This document shows, in pieces, positions 12,701 to 26,115 of a stretch of 64,000 bases of DNA (positions within the stretch are counted from its first letter, which is position 1; the number at the start of each line of letters is the position of its first letter). The DNA comes from Orientallactaga sibirica (Eukaryota > Chordata > Mammalia > Rodentia > Dipodidae): positions 1,674,001 through 1,738,000 of the forward strand of contig JAEOAD010000015.1 in assembly GCA_036365145.1 (NCBI GenBank), in the 5' to 3' direction. The notes under the pieces were generated by a model. That model did no database searches and was not told where the DNA came from. It saw only the letters and a list, made by a program, of their open reading frames with translations. A program made the translations under genes and the position numbers.

Positions 12701-15700
12701 AGGTAAATGTAAACACCTGCATTGCACAGTGGGAATATCGATTCCTTTGGTAATGGTAAACACCTGGATTACACAGAGGGATCATCCTTTCCGTAGATAA
12801 TGGTAAATACTTGCATTGAACAGAGGGATGATCCATTCCTTAGGTAATGGTAAACACCTGCAGTGATCAGAGGGATCATCCATTCCTTAGATAACGGGAA
12901 ACATCTGCATTGAACAGAGGGATCATCCATTCGTTAGGTAACTGTAAACACCTGCATTGAGCAGAGGAATCATCCATTCCTAAGATAACGGTAAACAACT
13001 GAATTGAACAGAGGGATCATCTATTCCTTACGTAAAGATCAACACCGGCATTTCACAGAAGATCATCCATTCCTTTAGTGAAGGTAAACACCTGCATTGC
13101 ACAGACGGATCATCCATTCCTTAGGTAATGATCAACACCTGCATTGCACAGAGGTATCATCCATTTCTTAGATAAAGGTCAACACCTGCCTGACCCAGAT
13201 TGATCATCCATTCCTTATGTTAAGATAAAAATCTGCATTTCACACAGAGTTCATCCATTCCTTTTGTAAAGGTAAACACTATCATTGAACAGAGGTATCT
13301 TTCATTCCTTAGGTAATAGTAAACACCTGCAATGCACAGAGGGATCATCCATTCCTTAGGTCATGCTAAAAACCTGCATTGCACAGAGGGATCATCCATT
13401 CCTTTTGTAAATTCTAAACAGCTGCATTTAACAGAGGGATCATCCATTCCTTAGATAAGGGTAGGCACCTGCATTGAACCGAGGGATCATCTATTCATTA
13501 GGTAAAGATCAACACCTGAATTGCACAGAGGGATCATATCATTCCTTAGGTAAAGGTAAAAAACTGCATTGCACAGAGGGATCATCCATTCCTTAGGTAA
13601 TGATTAACACCTACAATGCACAGAGGAATCATCCATTCCTTAGGTAAAGGTCAACACCTGCCAGGCCCAAAGAGATCATCCATTCCTTATGTAAATGTAA
13701 ACACCTGCATTGAACAGAGGGGTCAATCATTCCTTAAGTAAAATCAACACCTGCATTGCAGAGGGGTTCATCCATTCCTTAGGTAAAGGTAAACACCTGA
13801 CTGGTCCAGAGGGATCATCCATTCCTTATGTAGAGGTAAACTCCTGCATTGCACACAGGGAACATCCATTCCTTAGGTAATAGTAAACACCTGTGTTGAA
13901 CAGAGGGATCATCCATTCCTTAGGTAACATTAAACACCTGCATTGCACAGAGGGATCATCCATTCTTTAGGTAATGGTAAACACCTGCAGTGCTCAGAGG
14001 GATCATCCATTCCTTAGATAACGTCAAACACCTGCATTGAACAGAGGGATCATCCATGCTTTAGGTAACTGTAAAGAACTACATTGAACACACGGATCAT
14101 CCATCACTATGATAATGGTAAACACCTGCATTGAACACGAGGGATCATCTGTTCCTTAGCTAAAGATAAACACCTGCATTGAACAGAGGGATCATCCATT
14201 CAGAAGTTAAAGGTCAACACCTGCATTGCAGAAAGGGTTCATCCATTTCTTAGGTAAAGGTAAACAGCTGACTGGTCCAGTGGGATCATCCATTCCTTAT
14301 GTAAAGGTAAACTCCTGCATTGCACACAGGGAACATCTATTCCTTAAGTAATAGTAAACACCTGCAATGCACAGAGGGATCATCCATTCCAAAGGTAAAT
14401 GTAAACACCTACAATGCACAGAGGGATCGTCTATACCTTAGGTAAGGGTATACCCCTGCATTGCACAGGGGGATCATCCATTATTTGAGTGAAGGTAGAA
14501 AACATGTTCGAAGAGAGGGATCATCCTTCTTTAGGTAAAGGTAGACACCTGTGTTGAACAGAGGGATCATCAATTCCTTAGGTAACATTACACACCAGCA
14601 TTGCACAGAGGGATCATCCATTCCTTGGGTAATGGTAAAAACTGCATTCAACAGAGGGATCATCTATTCCTTAGGTAAAGATGAAAGCCTGCATTTCACA
14701 GAGGATCATCCATTCCTAAGTAAAGGTAAACACATATTTTGCACAGAGGGATCATCCATTTCTTAGGTAATGGTAAACAACTGGATTGCACAGAGGGATC
14801 ATCCATTCTTTAGATAACGTTAAACACCTGCATTGCACAGAGAGATCATCCATTCCTTAGGTATTGATCAACACCTGCATATCACAGAGGGATTATCAAT
14901 TTCTTAGATACAGGTCAACAACTGCATTGGACAGAGGGATCGTCCATTCCTTATGTAAAGGTAAAAACCTGCATTGCACACAGAGAATATCCATTCTTTT
15001 TGTAAAGGTAAACACTATATTGTACAGAGGGGTCTTTCATTCCTTAGGTAATAGTAAACACCTGCAATGCACAGAGGGATTATCCATTCCTAAGACAAAT
15101 ATAAACACCTGCAATGCACAGAGGGATCTTCCATTCCTTAGGTCTATCTAAAAACCTGCATTTCACAGAGGGATCATCCATTTCTTAGGTAACTGTAAAC
15201 AGCTGCACTGAACAGAGTGGTCATCCATTCCTTAGATAAGGGAAAGCACATGCATTGAACAGAGGGATCATCTATTCCGTAGGTAAAGAAAAACACCTGC
15301 ATTGCACAGAGGGATCATATCATTCCTTAGGAAAAGGTAAACACCTCCATTGCATAGAGGGATCATTCATTACGTAGGTAATGGTAAACACCTGGATTGC
15401 ACAGAGGGATCATCCATTCCGTAGATAACGGTAAACACCTGCATTGAAGACAGGGATCATCCATTCCTTAGGTAATGGACAACTCCTGCATTGCACAGAG
15501 TGATGATCCATTCCTTAAGTAAACGTCAACACCTGCCTGGCCCAGAGGGATCATCCATTCCTTATGTAAAGGCAAAAACCTGCATTGCACACAGAGAATA
15601 TCCATTCCTTCTGTAAAGGTAAACACCTGCATTCAACAGAGGGATCTTTCATTCCTTAGGTAATAGTAAATACCTGCAATGCACAGAGGGATCAACCATT

Positions 15701-18330
15701 CCTAAGATAAATATAAACACATGCAATGCACAGAGGGATTATCCATTCCTTAGGTAAAGCTAAAAACCTGCATTGCACAGATGGATCATCCATTCCTTAG
15801 GTAACGGTAAATGCCAGCATTAAACAGAGGGATCATCCATTACTTAGACAAGGGTAAGTACCTGGTTTGAACAGAGGGATGATCTATTTCTTACATAAAG
15901 ATAAAAACCGGCATTGCAAGGAGGGATCATGCCATTTGGTAGGTAAAGGTAAACACCTGTATTGCACAGAGGGATCATCCATTCCTTAGGTAATGGGAAA
16001 CACCAGGGTTGCACAGAGGGATCATATCATTCCTGAGGTAAAGTTAAAAACCTGCATTGCACAGAGGGATCATCCATTCCTTAGGTAATGATAAACACCT
16101 GGATTGCACAGAGGGATCATCCATTCCGTAGCTAACGGTAAACACCTGTAATGCACAGAGATATCATCCATTCCTTAGGTAAAGCTCAACACCCGCCTGG
16201 CCTAGAGGGATCATCCATTCCTTATGTAAAGATAAACACCTGCATTGAACAGATGTATCTTTCATTCCTTAGGTATTAGTAAACACCTGCAATGCACAGA
16301 GGGATCATCCATTACTAAGACAAATAGAAACACCTGCAATGCACAGAAGGATTATCCATTCCTTAGGTAAAGCTAAAAACCTGCATGGCACAGAGGGATC
16401 ATCCATTCCTTAGGTAACTGTAAACACCAGCATTGAACAGAGGGATCATCTATTCCTTAGGTAAAGGTCAACAGCTGCATTGCACAGAGGATCATCAATT
16501 CCTTAGGGAAAGGTAAACACCTGCATTGCACAGAGGGATCATCCAATCCTTAGGTAATGGTAAACAACTGGATTGCACAGAGGGATCATCCATTCCTTAG
16601 GTAAAGCCCAACTCCTGCCTGGCCCATATTGATTATCCATTCCTTATATAAAGGTAAAAACCTGCATTGCATACAAAGAACATCCATTCCTTTTGTAAAG
16701 GTAAACACTATCATTGAACAGAGGGATCTTTAATTCATTAGGGTAATAGTAAAAACCTGCAATGCACAGAGGGATCATCCATTCCTAAGACAAATATAAA
16801 ACCTGCAATGCACAGAGGGATTATCAATTCCTTAGGTCAACCTAAAAACATGCATTGCATAGAGGGATCATCCATTCCCTTAGGTAACTGTAAACAGCTG
16901 CATTGAACAGAGGGATCATCCATTCCTTAGGTAAAGATCAACACTTGCATTGCACAGAGGGATCATATCATTCCTCAGGTAATGGTAAAAACCTGCATTG
17001 CACAGAGGGATCATCCATTCCTTAGGTAATGGGAAACATCTAGGTTGCACACAGAGATCCTCCATTCCTTAGGTAATAGTAAACACCAGTAATGCACAGA
17101 AGGATCATCCAATCCTAAGATAAATATAAACACCTGCAATGCACAGAGGTGTCATCCATTACTTAGGTCAACCTAAAAGCCTGCATTGCACAGAGGGATA
17201 ATCCATTCCTTAGATAAGGGTAAACAGCTGCACTGAACAGAAGCATCTTCTATTCCTTAGGTAAAGATCAACACCTGCATTGCACATATCATTCCTTCGG
17301 AAAAGGTAAACACCTGCATTGCACAGAGGGATCATCCATTTCTTAGGTAATGTTAAACACCTGGATTACACAGAGGGATCACCCATTCCGTAGATAACGG
17401 CAAACACCTGCATTGAACAGGGGATCATCCATTCCTTAGGTAATGGTAAACACCTGCAGTGATCAGAGGGATCATTCATTCCTTAGATAACAGGAAACAC
17501 CTGCATTGAACAGAGGGATCATCCATTCCTAAGATGATGGTAAAGAACTGCCTTGAACAGAGGGATCATCAATTCCTTAGGTAAAAATCAACACCTGCAT
17601 TGCGCAGAGGATCATCCATTCCTTTGGTAAAGGTAAACACCTGCATTGCACAGAGGGATCATCCAATCCTTAGGTAATGGTAAACATCTGGATTGCACAG
17701 AGAGATCATCCATTCATTAGATAAAGTTAAACACCTGCATTGAAGAGTGGGATCATCCATTCCTTAGGTAATGATCAACACCTGCATTGCACAGAGGGAT
17801 CATCCATTCCTTAGATAAAGGTCAACACCTGCCTGACCCAGATTGATCACCCATTCCTTATGTAAAGGTAAAAACCTGCGTTGCACACAGAGTTCATCCA
17901 TTCCTTTTGTAAAGGTAAACACTATCATTGAACAGAAGGATCTTTCATTCCTTTGGAAATAGTAAACACCTGCAATGCACAGAGGGATCATCCATTCCTA
18001 AGACAAATATAAACACCTGCAATGCACAGAGGGATCATCCATTCCTTAGGTCAAGCTAAAAACATGCATTGCCCAGAGGGATCAACCATTCCTCAGGTAA
18101 CTGTAAACAGTGGCATTGAACAGAGGGATTACCCATTCCTTCGATAAGGGTAAGACCTGCATTGAGCAGAGGGATCACCTATTCCTCAGGTAAAGATCAA
18201 CCCCTGTATTGCACAGAGGGATCATATCATTCCTTAGGTAAAGGTAAACATCTGCATTGCACAGAGGGATCATGAATTCCTTAGGTAATGGTAAACACCT
18301 GGATTGCACAGAGGGATCATCCATTCCTTA
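9715..18330 (+). repeat. 47-bp satellite with higher-order variant blocks
   Basis: About 183 monomers. A block of four neighbouring variant monomers recurs: one with CCTGCCTGGCCCAG, one with CACACAGAGAACATCC, one with GGGATCTTTCATTCC and GTAATAGTAAAC, and one with CCTAAGACAAATATAAAC. Between 10091 and 12290 the CCTGG-type monomer returns at spacings of 563, 558, 516 and 562 bp, that is 12, 12, 11 and 12 monomers, so there is a local higher-order period near 560 bp. Further along the spacing becomes irregular. The repeated 60-odd-residue minus-strand open frames (for example 10065-10256, 12264-12455 and 17800-17991) all cover this block and are not genes. Confidence 0.94.
10091..12290 (+). repeat. 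Local higher-order repeat, about 12 monomers (~560 bp)
   Basis: The anchor motif CACCT(G/A)(C/A)CTG followed by G/T and CCCAG occurs at 10091, 10654, 11212, 11728 (as CCTAGCACAG) and 12290. Each anchor is followed by the same ordered series of variant monomers (TTATGTAAAGG, then CACACAGAGAAC, then GATCTTTCATTCC, then CTAAGACAAATA). The spacing is close to 12 monomers, once 11. This supports an ancestral unit longer than the monomer, now decayed by substitutions and small gains and losses of monomers. Confidence 0.75.
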
Positions 18331-21050
18331 GGTAATGTTCAACACCTGCATTACACAGAGGGACCATCCATTCCTTAGGTAAAGGTCAACACCTGCCTTG
18401 CACACAGATAACATCCATTGTTTTTGTAAAGTTAAACACCTGCATTGAACAGAGGGATCTTTCATTCCCTATATAATACTAAACCCATTCAATGAACAGA
18501 GGGATTATCCAATCCTAAGACATATATAAATGCCTGCAATGCACAGAGGGATCATCCATTCCTTAGTTAAAGCTAAAAACCTGCATTGGACAGAGGGATA
18601 ATCCATTCCTTAGGTAACTGTAAACACCTGCATTGAACAGAGGTATAATCCATTCCTTAGATAATATTAAGCACCTGAACTGGACACAGGGATCATCCAT
18701 TCCTTAGGTAAATGTATACACCTGCCTTGCACAGAGCGATCATTTATTCCTTAGGTAAAGGTGAACACCTGCATTGCACAGAGGGATCATCCAATCCTTA
18801 GGTAAGTTAAACAGCTGCCTTGAACAGATGTGTCATTCATTCCTTAGGTAAGGGTGAACACCTGCCTGGCCAAGAGGATTCATCCTTCCTTATGTAAAGG
18901 TGAACACCTGCATTGCACACAGGAAACACCAGTTCCTTAGGTAAAGGTAAACACCTGCATTGCACACAGGGAACATACATTCCTTAGGTAATAGTAAACA
19001 CCTGCAACGCACAGAGGGATCATCCATTCCTAAAGTAAATGTAAACACCTGCAATGCACAGAGCGATAATAAATGCCTTAGGTAAAGGTCAACACCTGCC
19101 TGTCCCAGAGGGATCATCCATTCCATATGAGAAGTTAAATTCCTTCATTGAATACAGGATACATCCATTACTTTGGTAAAGCTAAACACCTGCATTGAAC
19201 AGATGGATAATCCATTCCTTAGGTAAAGGTAAACGCCTGCATTGAACATAGGGATCTTCCATTGCATAGGTAATGGTAAACACCTGCCATGCAAAGAGGG
19301 ATCATCCATTCTTTGGTAAGGGTAAAACCTGCATTGCACAGAGGGATCATCCATTCCTTAGGTAAGTGTAAACACCTTCATTGAACAGAGGGATCATACA
19401 TTCCTGAGATAACGGTAAACACTTGCATTGAACAAAGGGATCATCTATTCCTTAGGTAAAGGTAAACACCTGCATTGAACCTAGGTGTCATATATTCCTT
19501 AGGTAAAGGTCAACATATTCATTGCACAGAGGGATCATCCATTCCTTAGGTAAAGGTCAACACCTGCATTGTACAAAGGGATCATCCATTCTTTAGGTAT
19601 AGCACAACACCTGCATTGCACAGAGGGATCATCCATTCCTTAAGTAAAGGTCAACACCTGCATTGAACAGAGGGATCATCCATTCCTTAGGTAATGTTCA
19701 ACACCTGCATTACACAGAGGGATCATACATTCCTTAAGTAAAGGTCAACCCCTGCCTTGCACACAGAGAACATCCATTCCTTTTGTAAAGGTAAACACCT
19801 GCATTGAACAGAGGGATCTTTCATTCCCTATATAATACTAAACCCATTCAATGCACAGAGGGATTATCCAATCCTAAGACATATATAAATGCCTGCAATG
19901 CACAGAGCGATCATCCATTACTTAGGAAAAGCTAAAAACCTGCATTGGACAGAGGGATAATCCATTCCTTAGGTAACTGTAAACACCTGCATTGAACAGA
20001 GGTATCATCCATTCCTTAGATAATATTAAGCACCTGAACTGGACACAGGGATCATCCATTCCTTAGGTAAATGTATACACCTGCCTTGCACAGAGCGATC
20101 ATTTATTCCTTAGATAAAGGTGAACACCTGCATTGCACAGAGGGATCATCCAATCCTTAGGTAAGTTCAACAGGTGCCTTGAACAGATGTGTCATTCATT
20201 CCTTAGGTAAAGGTGAACACCTGCCTGGCCAAAAGGATTCATCCCTTCCTTATGTAAAGGTAAAAACCTGCATTGCACACGGGAAACACTAGTTCCTTAG
20301 GTAAAGGTAAACACCTGCATTACACACAGGGAACATGCATTCCTTAGGTAATAGTAAACATCTGCAACGCAAAGAGGGATCATCCATTCCTAAAGTCAAT
20401 GTAAACACCTGCAATGCACAGAGTGATAATAAATTCCTTAGGTAAAGGTCAACACCTGCCTGTCCCAGAGGGATCATCCATTCCTTATGAGAAGTTAAAC
20501 TCCTTCATTGAACACAGGGTACATCCATTACTTTGGTAAAGCTAAACACCTGCATTGAACAGATGGATAATCCATTCGTTAGGTAAAGGTAAACAACTGC
20601 ATTGAACAGAGGGATCTTCCATTGCATAGGTAATGGTAAACACCTGCAATGCAAAGAGGGATCATACATTCTTTGGTAAGGGTAAAACCTGCATTTCACA
20701 GAGGGATCATCCATTCCTTAGGCAAGTGTAAACACCTTCATTGAACAGAGGGATCATACATTCCTGAGATAACGGTAAACACTTGCATTGAACAAAGGGA
20801 TCATCCATTCCTTAGGTAAAGGTAAACACCTGCATTGAACCTAGGTGTCATATATTCCTTAGGTAAAAGTCAACATATTCATTGCACAGAGGGATCATCC
20901 ATTCCTTAGGTAAAGGTCAACAAGTGCATTGTACAGAGGGATCGTCCATTCTTTAGGTATAGGACAACACCTGCATTGCACAGAGGGATCATCCATTCCC
21001 CAAGTAAAGTTCAACACCTGCATTGAACAGAGGGATCATCCATTCCTTAG
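18331..21050 (+). repeat. 1.36-kb (29-monomer) tandem segmental duplication
   Basis: Copy A (about 18331-19689) and copy B (about 19690-21050) align over their whole length at an offset of 1,359 bp, about 29 monomers. They share many private variants: ACTAAACCCATTCAATG (18484 versus 19843), TAATATTAAGCACCTGAACTGG, ATGAGAAGTTAAA and TTGAACCTAGGTGTCA. A few percent of positions differ between the copies, far fewer than between random monomers. The minus-strand open frames at 18890-19126 and 19145-19354 recur as diverged twins at 20289-20477 and 20505-20714, a by-product of the duplication. Confidence 0.92.
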
Positions 21051-23934
21051 GTAAAGGTCAACACCTGCCTCGCCCTGAGGGATCATCCATACCTTATGTA
21101 AAGGTATAGACCTGCATTGCACACAGGGAACATCCATTCCTTAGGTAATAGTAAACACCTGCAATGCACAGAGGGATCATCAATTCCGAAGGTAAATGTA
21201 AACACCTACAATGCACAGAGGGATTGTATATTCCTTAGGTACGGTTATACACCTGCATTCCACCGGGGGATCATCCATTCTTTAAGTAAAGGTAGAAATC
21301 TTGTTTGGAGAGAGGGATCATCCTTCTTTAGGTAAAGGTAGACACCTGCGTTGAATGGAGGGATCATCCATTTCATAGGTGACATTAAACACCTGCATTG
21401 CCCAGAGGAATCATCCATTCCTTAGGTAATGGGAAACACCTGCAGTTATCAGAGGGATCATCCATTCCTTAGATAACGGGAAACACCAGCATTGAACAGA
21501 GGGATCATCCATTCGTTAGGTAACTGTAAAGACCTGCATTGAACAGAGGGATCATCTATTCCTTAGGTAAAGATCAACACCTGCATTGCACAGAGGGATC
21601 ATATCATTCCTTAGGTAAAGGTAAATACCTTCATTGAACAGAGGTATCATCCATTCCTTTGCTATTGGTAAACACCTGGATTGCACAGAGTGATTATCCA
21701 TTCCTTATATAACGTTTTGCACCTGCATTGAAGAGAGGGATCATACATTCCTTAGGTAATGATCAACACCTGCATTGCACAGAGGGATCATCCATTCCTT
21801 AGGTAAAGGTCAACACCTGCCTGGTGCAGATTGATTATCCATTCCTTAGGTAAAGATAAAAAGTTGCATTGAGCACAGAGAACATCCATTCCTTTTGTAA
21901 AGGTAAACACTATCATTGAACAGAGGGATGTTTCATTCCTTAGGTAATAGTAAACACTGGCAATGAACAGAGGGATCATCAATTCCTTAGATAACGGGAA
22001 ACACCTGCATTGAACAGAGGGATCATCCATTTGTTAGGTAACTGTAAACACCTGCATTGAGCAGAGGGATCATCTATTCCTTAGGTAAAGATCAACACCC
22101 GCATTGCACAGAGGATCATCCATTCCTTAGATAAAGGTAAACACCTGCATTGAACCGAGGTGTCACGTAATCCTTAGGTAAAGGTCAACATATTCATTGC
22201 ACAGAGGGATTATCTATTCCTTAGGTAAAGGTCAACACCTGCATTGCACAGAGGGATCATCCATTCCTTAGGTAATGGGAAACACCGGGATTGCCCACAG
22301 GGATCATCCGTTCCTTAGATAAAGGTAAACACCTGCATTGAACAGAGGGATCATCCATTCCTAGGTAAAGGTAAACACCTGCATTGACCTGAGGTGTCAC
22401 GTATTTCTTAGGTAAAGGTCAACATATTCATTGCACAGAGGTATTATCCATTCTTTAGGTAATGGTCAACACCTGCATTGCACAGAGGGATCATCCATTC
22501 CTTAGCTAATGGGAAACACTTGGATTGTCCAGAGGGATAATACGTTCCTTAGATAACGTTAAACACCTGGCATTGAGCAGAGGGATTATCCATTCCTTAT
22601 GTAATGGTCAACACCTGCATTTCACAGAGGGATCATCCATTCCTTAGGTAAAGGTATACACCTGCATTGAACACAGAGAACATCCATTCCTTTTGTAAAG
22701 GTAAACACCAGCATTGAACAGAGGGATCTTTCATTCCTTAGCTAATAGTAAATACCATCAAGGCACAGAGGGATCATCCATTCCTAAGACAAATATAAAC
22801 GCCTGCAATGCACAGAGGCATGATCCATTCTTTGGTAAAGCTAACAACCTGCATTGCAGAGAGGGATCATCCATTCCTTAAATAACTGTAAACACCTGCA
22901 TTGAACATAGGGATCATCCATTCCTTAGATAAGGGTAAGCACCTGCACTGAACAGAGGTATCATCTATTCCTAAGACAAATATAAACACCTGCAATGCAC
23001 AGAGGGATCATCCATTCCTTAGGTCAAGCTAAAAACCTGCATTGAACAGAGGGATCATCCGTTCCTTAGATAAGGATAAGCACCTGCATTGAACAGATGG
23101 ATCATCTATTCCATAGGTAAAGGTCAACACCTGCTTTGCACAGAGGGATGATATCATTCCTTAGGGAAAGGTAAACAAGTGCATTGCACAGAGGGATCAT
23201 CCATTCCTTTGGTAATGGCAAACACCTGGATTGCACAGAGGGATCATCCATTCTGGAGATAACAGTAAACAACTGCATTGAACAGAGGGATAATCCATTC
23301 CTTAGGTAATGGTCAACACCTGCATTGCACAGAGGGATCATCCATTCCTTAGGTAAAGGTCAACACCTGCCTTGCACACAGAGAACATACATTCCTTTGG
23401 TAAAGGTAAACACCTGCATTGAACAGAGGGATCGTCCATTCCTTAGGTAAAGGTAAACACCTGCATTGAACAGAGGTGTCATATATTCCTTAGGTGAAGG
23501 TCAACATATTCATTGCACAGAGGGATCATCGATTCATTAGGTAAAGTTCAACACTTGCATTGTACAGAGGGATCATCTATTCCAAAGTTATAGGACAACA
23601 CCTGCATTGCACAGAGGGATCTTCCATTCATTAGGTAAAGTTAAACACCTCCATTGCACAGAGGAATCATCCTTTTCTTAGGTAAATGTAAACACCAGCA
23701 TTGAACATAGGCATGGTTCAATCCTTAGGTAATAGTAAACACATGCAATGCACAGAGGGATCATCCCATTCCTTACATAAATGTTAACACCTGCATTGTA
23801 CAGAGTGATCATAAATACCTTAGGTAAAGTAAAACCCCTGCCTTGCACAGAGGGATCATCCATTCCTTAGGTAAGAGTTGAACACCTACATTGCACAGAG
23901 GGATCATCCATTCCTTAGGTAAAGTTCAACACCT
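21051..23934 (+). repeat. 47-bp satellite up to the LINE-1
   Basis: About 61 monomers. This stretch carries a third recurrent variant family, marked by GTGTCATATATTCC or GTGTCACGTA and CAACATATTCATTGCAC (near 22165, 22395 and 23480). The same family reappears at about 55.3, 56.2, 56.9 and 63.8 kb. The last part, 23620-23850, is a near copy of the block at 2750-2980. No gene was seen in it. Confidence 0.94.
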
Positions 23935-24910
23935 CCCCTCTTCCAGTCAAGATGGCGTCAGCCTAACCTTGCCTCACCTTACAGGGAAGCAAAACCAAGA
24001 TATTTAAACTTTTAAAAGATTTCTTAAAGGGTTTGCTGGCCCCTGCATCCATCTAGAGAAGGGGGGGGTGGATGAAAAAATAGGGAATCCCCTGATTCCC
24101 ATTCTGTAGGATAGGGACCACCTGACGCCGCAGAACTGTGCTGGTCCGAGTGACCGGCGGAAGTCCGCCATTAGCCACTAGCACCCAGCGCGACCTGACC
24201 CGGGACCACCGTGGACCCTGACGGTTCAAGGGACCGGAGGAAGTCCGCAATTAGCTGCTAGTGGCTGGCACAGCCCGATATGGGGCCATTAGCTGCTAGT
24301 GCCCGGCGTGACCTGACCAGGGACCACTGCGGACCTTGCCAGTCCTAGTCACTGGCGGAAGTCCGCCAATAGCCACTAGCACCCGGCGCGACCTGACCCA
24401 GGCCGCCACAGACACTGCTGGTCCAAGTGACTAGTGGAAGTCCACCATTAGCTGCTAGTGCCTGGAGTGGCCCGATCTGGGACTTCAGGATACCCTGCCG
24501 GTTCCATTGACCCGCGGGAGCCGCCATTAGCCACTCAGACCCTTCCCTCACTGGCCACATCGCCATCACTGGCCAGGTGCCCCCCTAGCCTTCCTGAGCC
24601 CTATCAGCAGTCTCGTACCATCACTCCCCCCTCCTAGGGCAGTGCAGGGACCCAGGGAGGTAGGCCAGTGCTCCTGCCCTACCCTGCCTCAGCCCAACTA
24701 GGGTGATTGTGGTCTCCCATCCTTCCCACCTATATAAAAAACACAGGCCAGCAGGCCAGTATCCCCCACCCCAGCCTACCAGAACTCCAGGAAACACTGC
24801 CCTGACAATCACCACTGCACCCCACCCCACCCGAGGACAGCAGGCTAACATTCCATACACAAGGTACCTGAATCATTGTGATAGGCAAACTACAGTGAAA
24901 AAGGAAAAGC
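23935..24910 (+). promoter_or_regulatory. LINE-1 5' UTR with ~80-bp subrepeats
   Basis: About 976 bp of GC-rich, CpG-containing sequence, in contrast to the CpG-poor satellite. The phrase AAGTCCGCCATTAGC and close variants recur at 24161, 24241, 24359, 24438 and (as GAGCCGCCATTAGC) 24519. The spacings are 80, 118, 79 and 81, with a partial copy near 24284. This is a tandem subrepeat structure of the kind known from rodent L1 promoters, though much shorter than the roughly 200-bp mouse monomers. Open frames in this segment on either strand have no recognisable product and are treated as chance. Confidence 0.8.
23949..23957 (+). promoter_or_regulatory. YY1-like site at L1 start
   Basis: AAGATGGCG lies about 15 bases from the first L1 base. 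It matches the YY1 core. Human L1 carries a YY1 site at nearly the same distance from its start, where it fixes accurate transcription initiation. The position and match are seen here; the function in this element is inferred. Confidence 0.6.
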
Positions 24911-26072
24911 ATGAAAAACCAGACACAAGTAAATCCACCTAGAATATCCAGTCCTATAATGGATGTTTCAAATCAAACCATAGAAGAGACAATAGATTCA
25001 GAACCCCAAAATGAAGTGACTAGTTATGCCACCCTGACCAAGCAAATAGCACAACGCACAGAAACTCAACAAAGAGCCAACAATTGTATGAATGTTATCC
25101 TTGCTAGATTGGACCTAGTAGAAAAGAACCAGGAAGGGCTCCAAAGACAGTTAAATGAACTGAAGGAGAAAGAAAAAAGAGAGGTCCTCAATAACCAGCT
25201 GGCTAAGTTCAATGAAGACATAGAGAAATGCAGGGATGAACTCCAAGAAGCATTAAGAAAATAGGAAAATGACACAAAAAGGGAACTAGACAGAGGGATA
25301 GAATCTATACATAAAAAAAACATAGAAAATATGAACCAAATTGAACAGGCACAAAACTCTATAGAAGCCCTTAAGAACAGAGTAAGTCAGGTGGAAGATA
25401 GAAACTCATAACTGGAAGACAGAACAGAAGAAACAGTCCATGAGTCCAAAAAATTTCAACAAGTTCAAAAACTTCTGTGAACAGAACATGAGGGAAATGT
25501 GGGACACCCTTAAGCATCCAAACATCAGGATAATGGGTATTCCAGAGGGGGAAGAAACACAGACCAAAGGAATGGAAAGCCTATTCAACAAAATAATTGA
25601 AGAAAACTTTCCCGCTCTCTCAAAAGAAAACTCCATCCAATTACAAGAAGCTAGTAGAACTCCAAACAGACTGGACAAAAGAAGAAATTCTCCAAGACAC
25701 ATTATCTTTAAGACTCTAAATATTAAACACAAAGAGAAAATCCTAAAGGTAGCCAGGGAAAAACAACACATTACATATAAAGGGAACTCCATCAGAATTA
25801 CCCCAGACTTCTCAATCGAAACCCTAAAAGCCAGAAGGGCCTGGAATTAAATACTGCAAACTCTAAGAACCCATGGTTTCCAGCCCCAACTACTCTACCC
25901 AGCAAAAGTATCTCTCATAATAGATGGCGAAAGAAAAACCTTCCATGATAAAACTCATCTTTACAAGTATATGAACACAAAGTCAACCCTCCAGAAAGTA
26001 CTTCAGGGAATTCTCCACACAGAAGAAACAAATAACCAACTTCAAGAGCCCTCAAGAAATAGTCCACATTAA
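24911..26072 (+). pseudogene. L1 ORF1: LINE-1 ORF1p (RNA-binding chaperone), broken
   Basis: In an active element ORF1p trimerises, coats L1 RNA and acts as a nucleic-acid chaperone in the cytoplasmic RNP. The start at 24911 opens a 117-codon frame rich in Gln, Glu, Lys and Leu heptads, typical of the coiled coil, which ends at a TAG (25262-25264). The same frame continues in L1-like fashion to a TAA at 25409-25411. A one-base frameshift in the A-rich run near 25447-25456 then moves the reading frame to the RRM and C-terminal domains, open from 25440 to 25850, with RIMGIPEGEE, RTPNRLDKRRNS and ITPDFS...ARRAWN. Another TAA (25848-25850) interrupts the C-terminal domain, and homology resumes (LLYPAKVS, FHDKT) to a final TAA at 26070-26072. 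There are three stops and one frameshift, so it is not functional. Confidence 0.93.
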
Positions 26073-26115
26073 CCAAAAAAAAAAAAAACCCACAAAGACC
26101 ACAACCCACCACAAT

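Noticed and set aside
24053..24860. Minus-strand open frames in the L1 5' UTR, possibly an antisense ORF0-like gene
   Set aside because: ORF0 is primate-specific, these frames are GC-rich chance frames over subrepeats, and no Kozak or domain evidence was seen.
25066..25792. Minus-strand open frames opposite L1 ORF1, and others opposite ORF2 (26238-27071)
   Set aside because: They are shadows of the A-rich L1 sense strand, giving Leu/Ser/Phe-rich peptides without family features.
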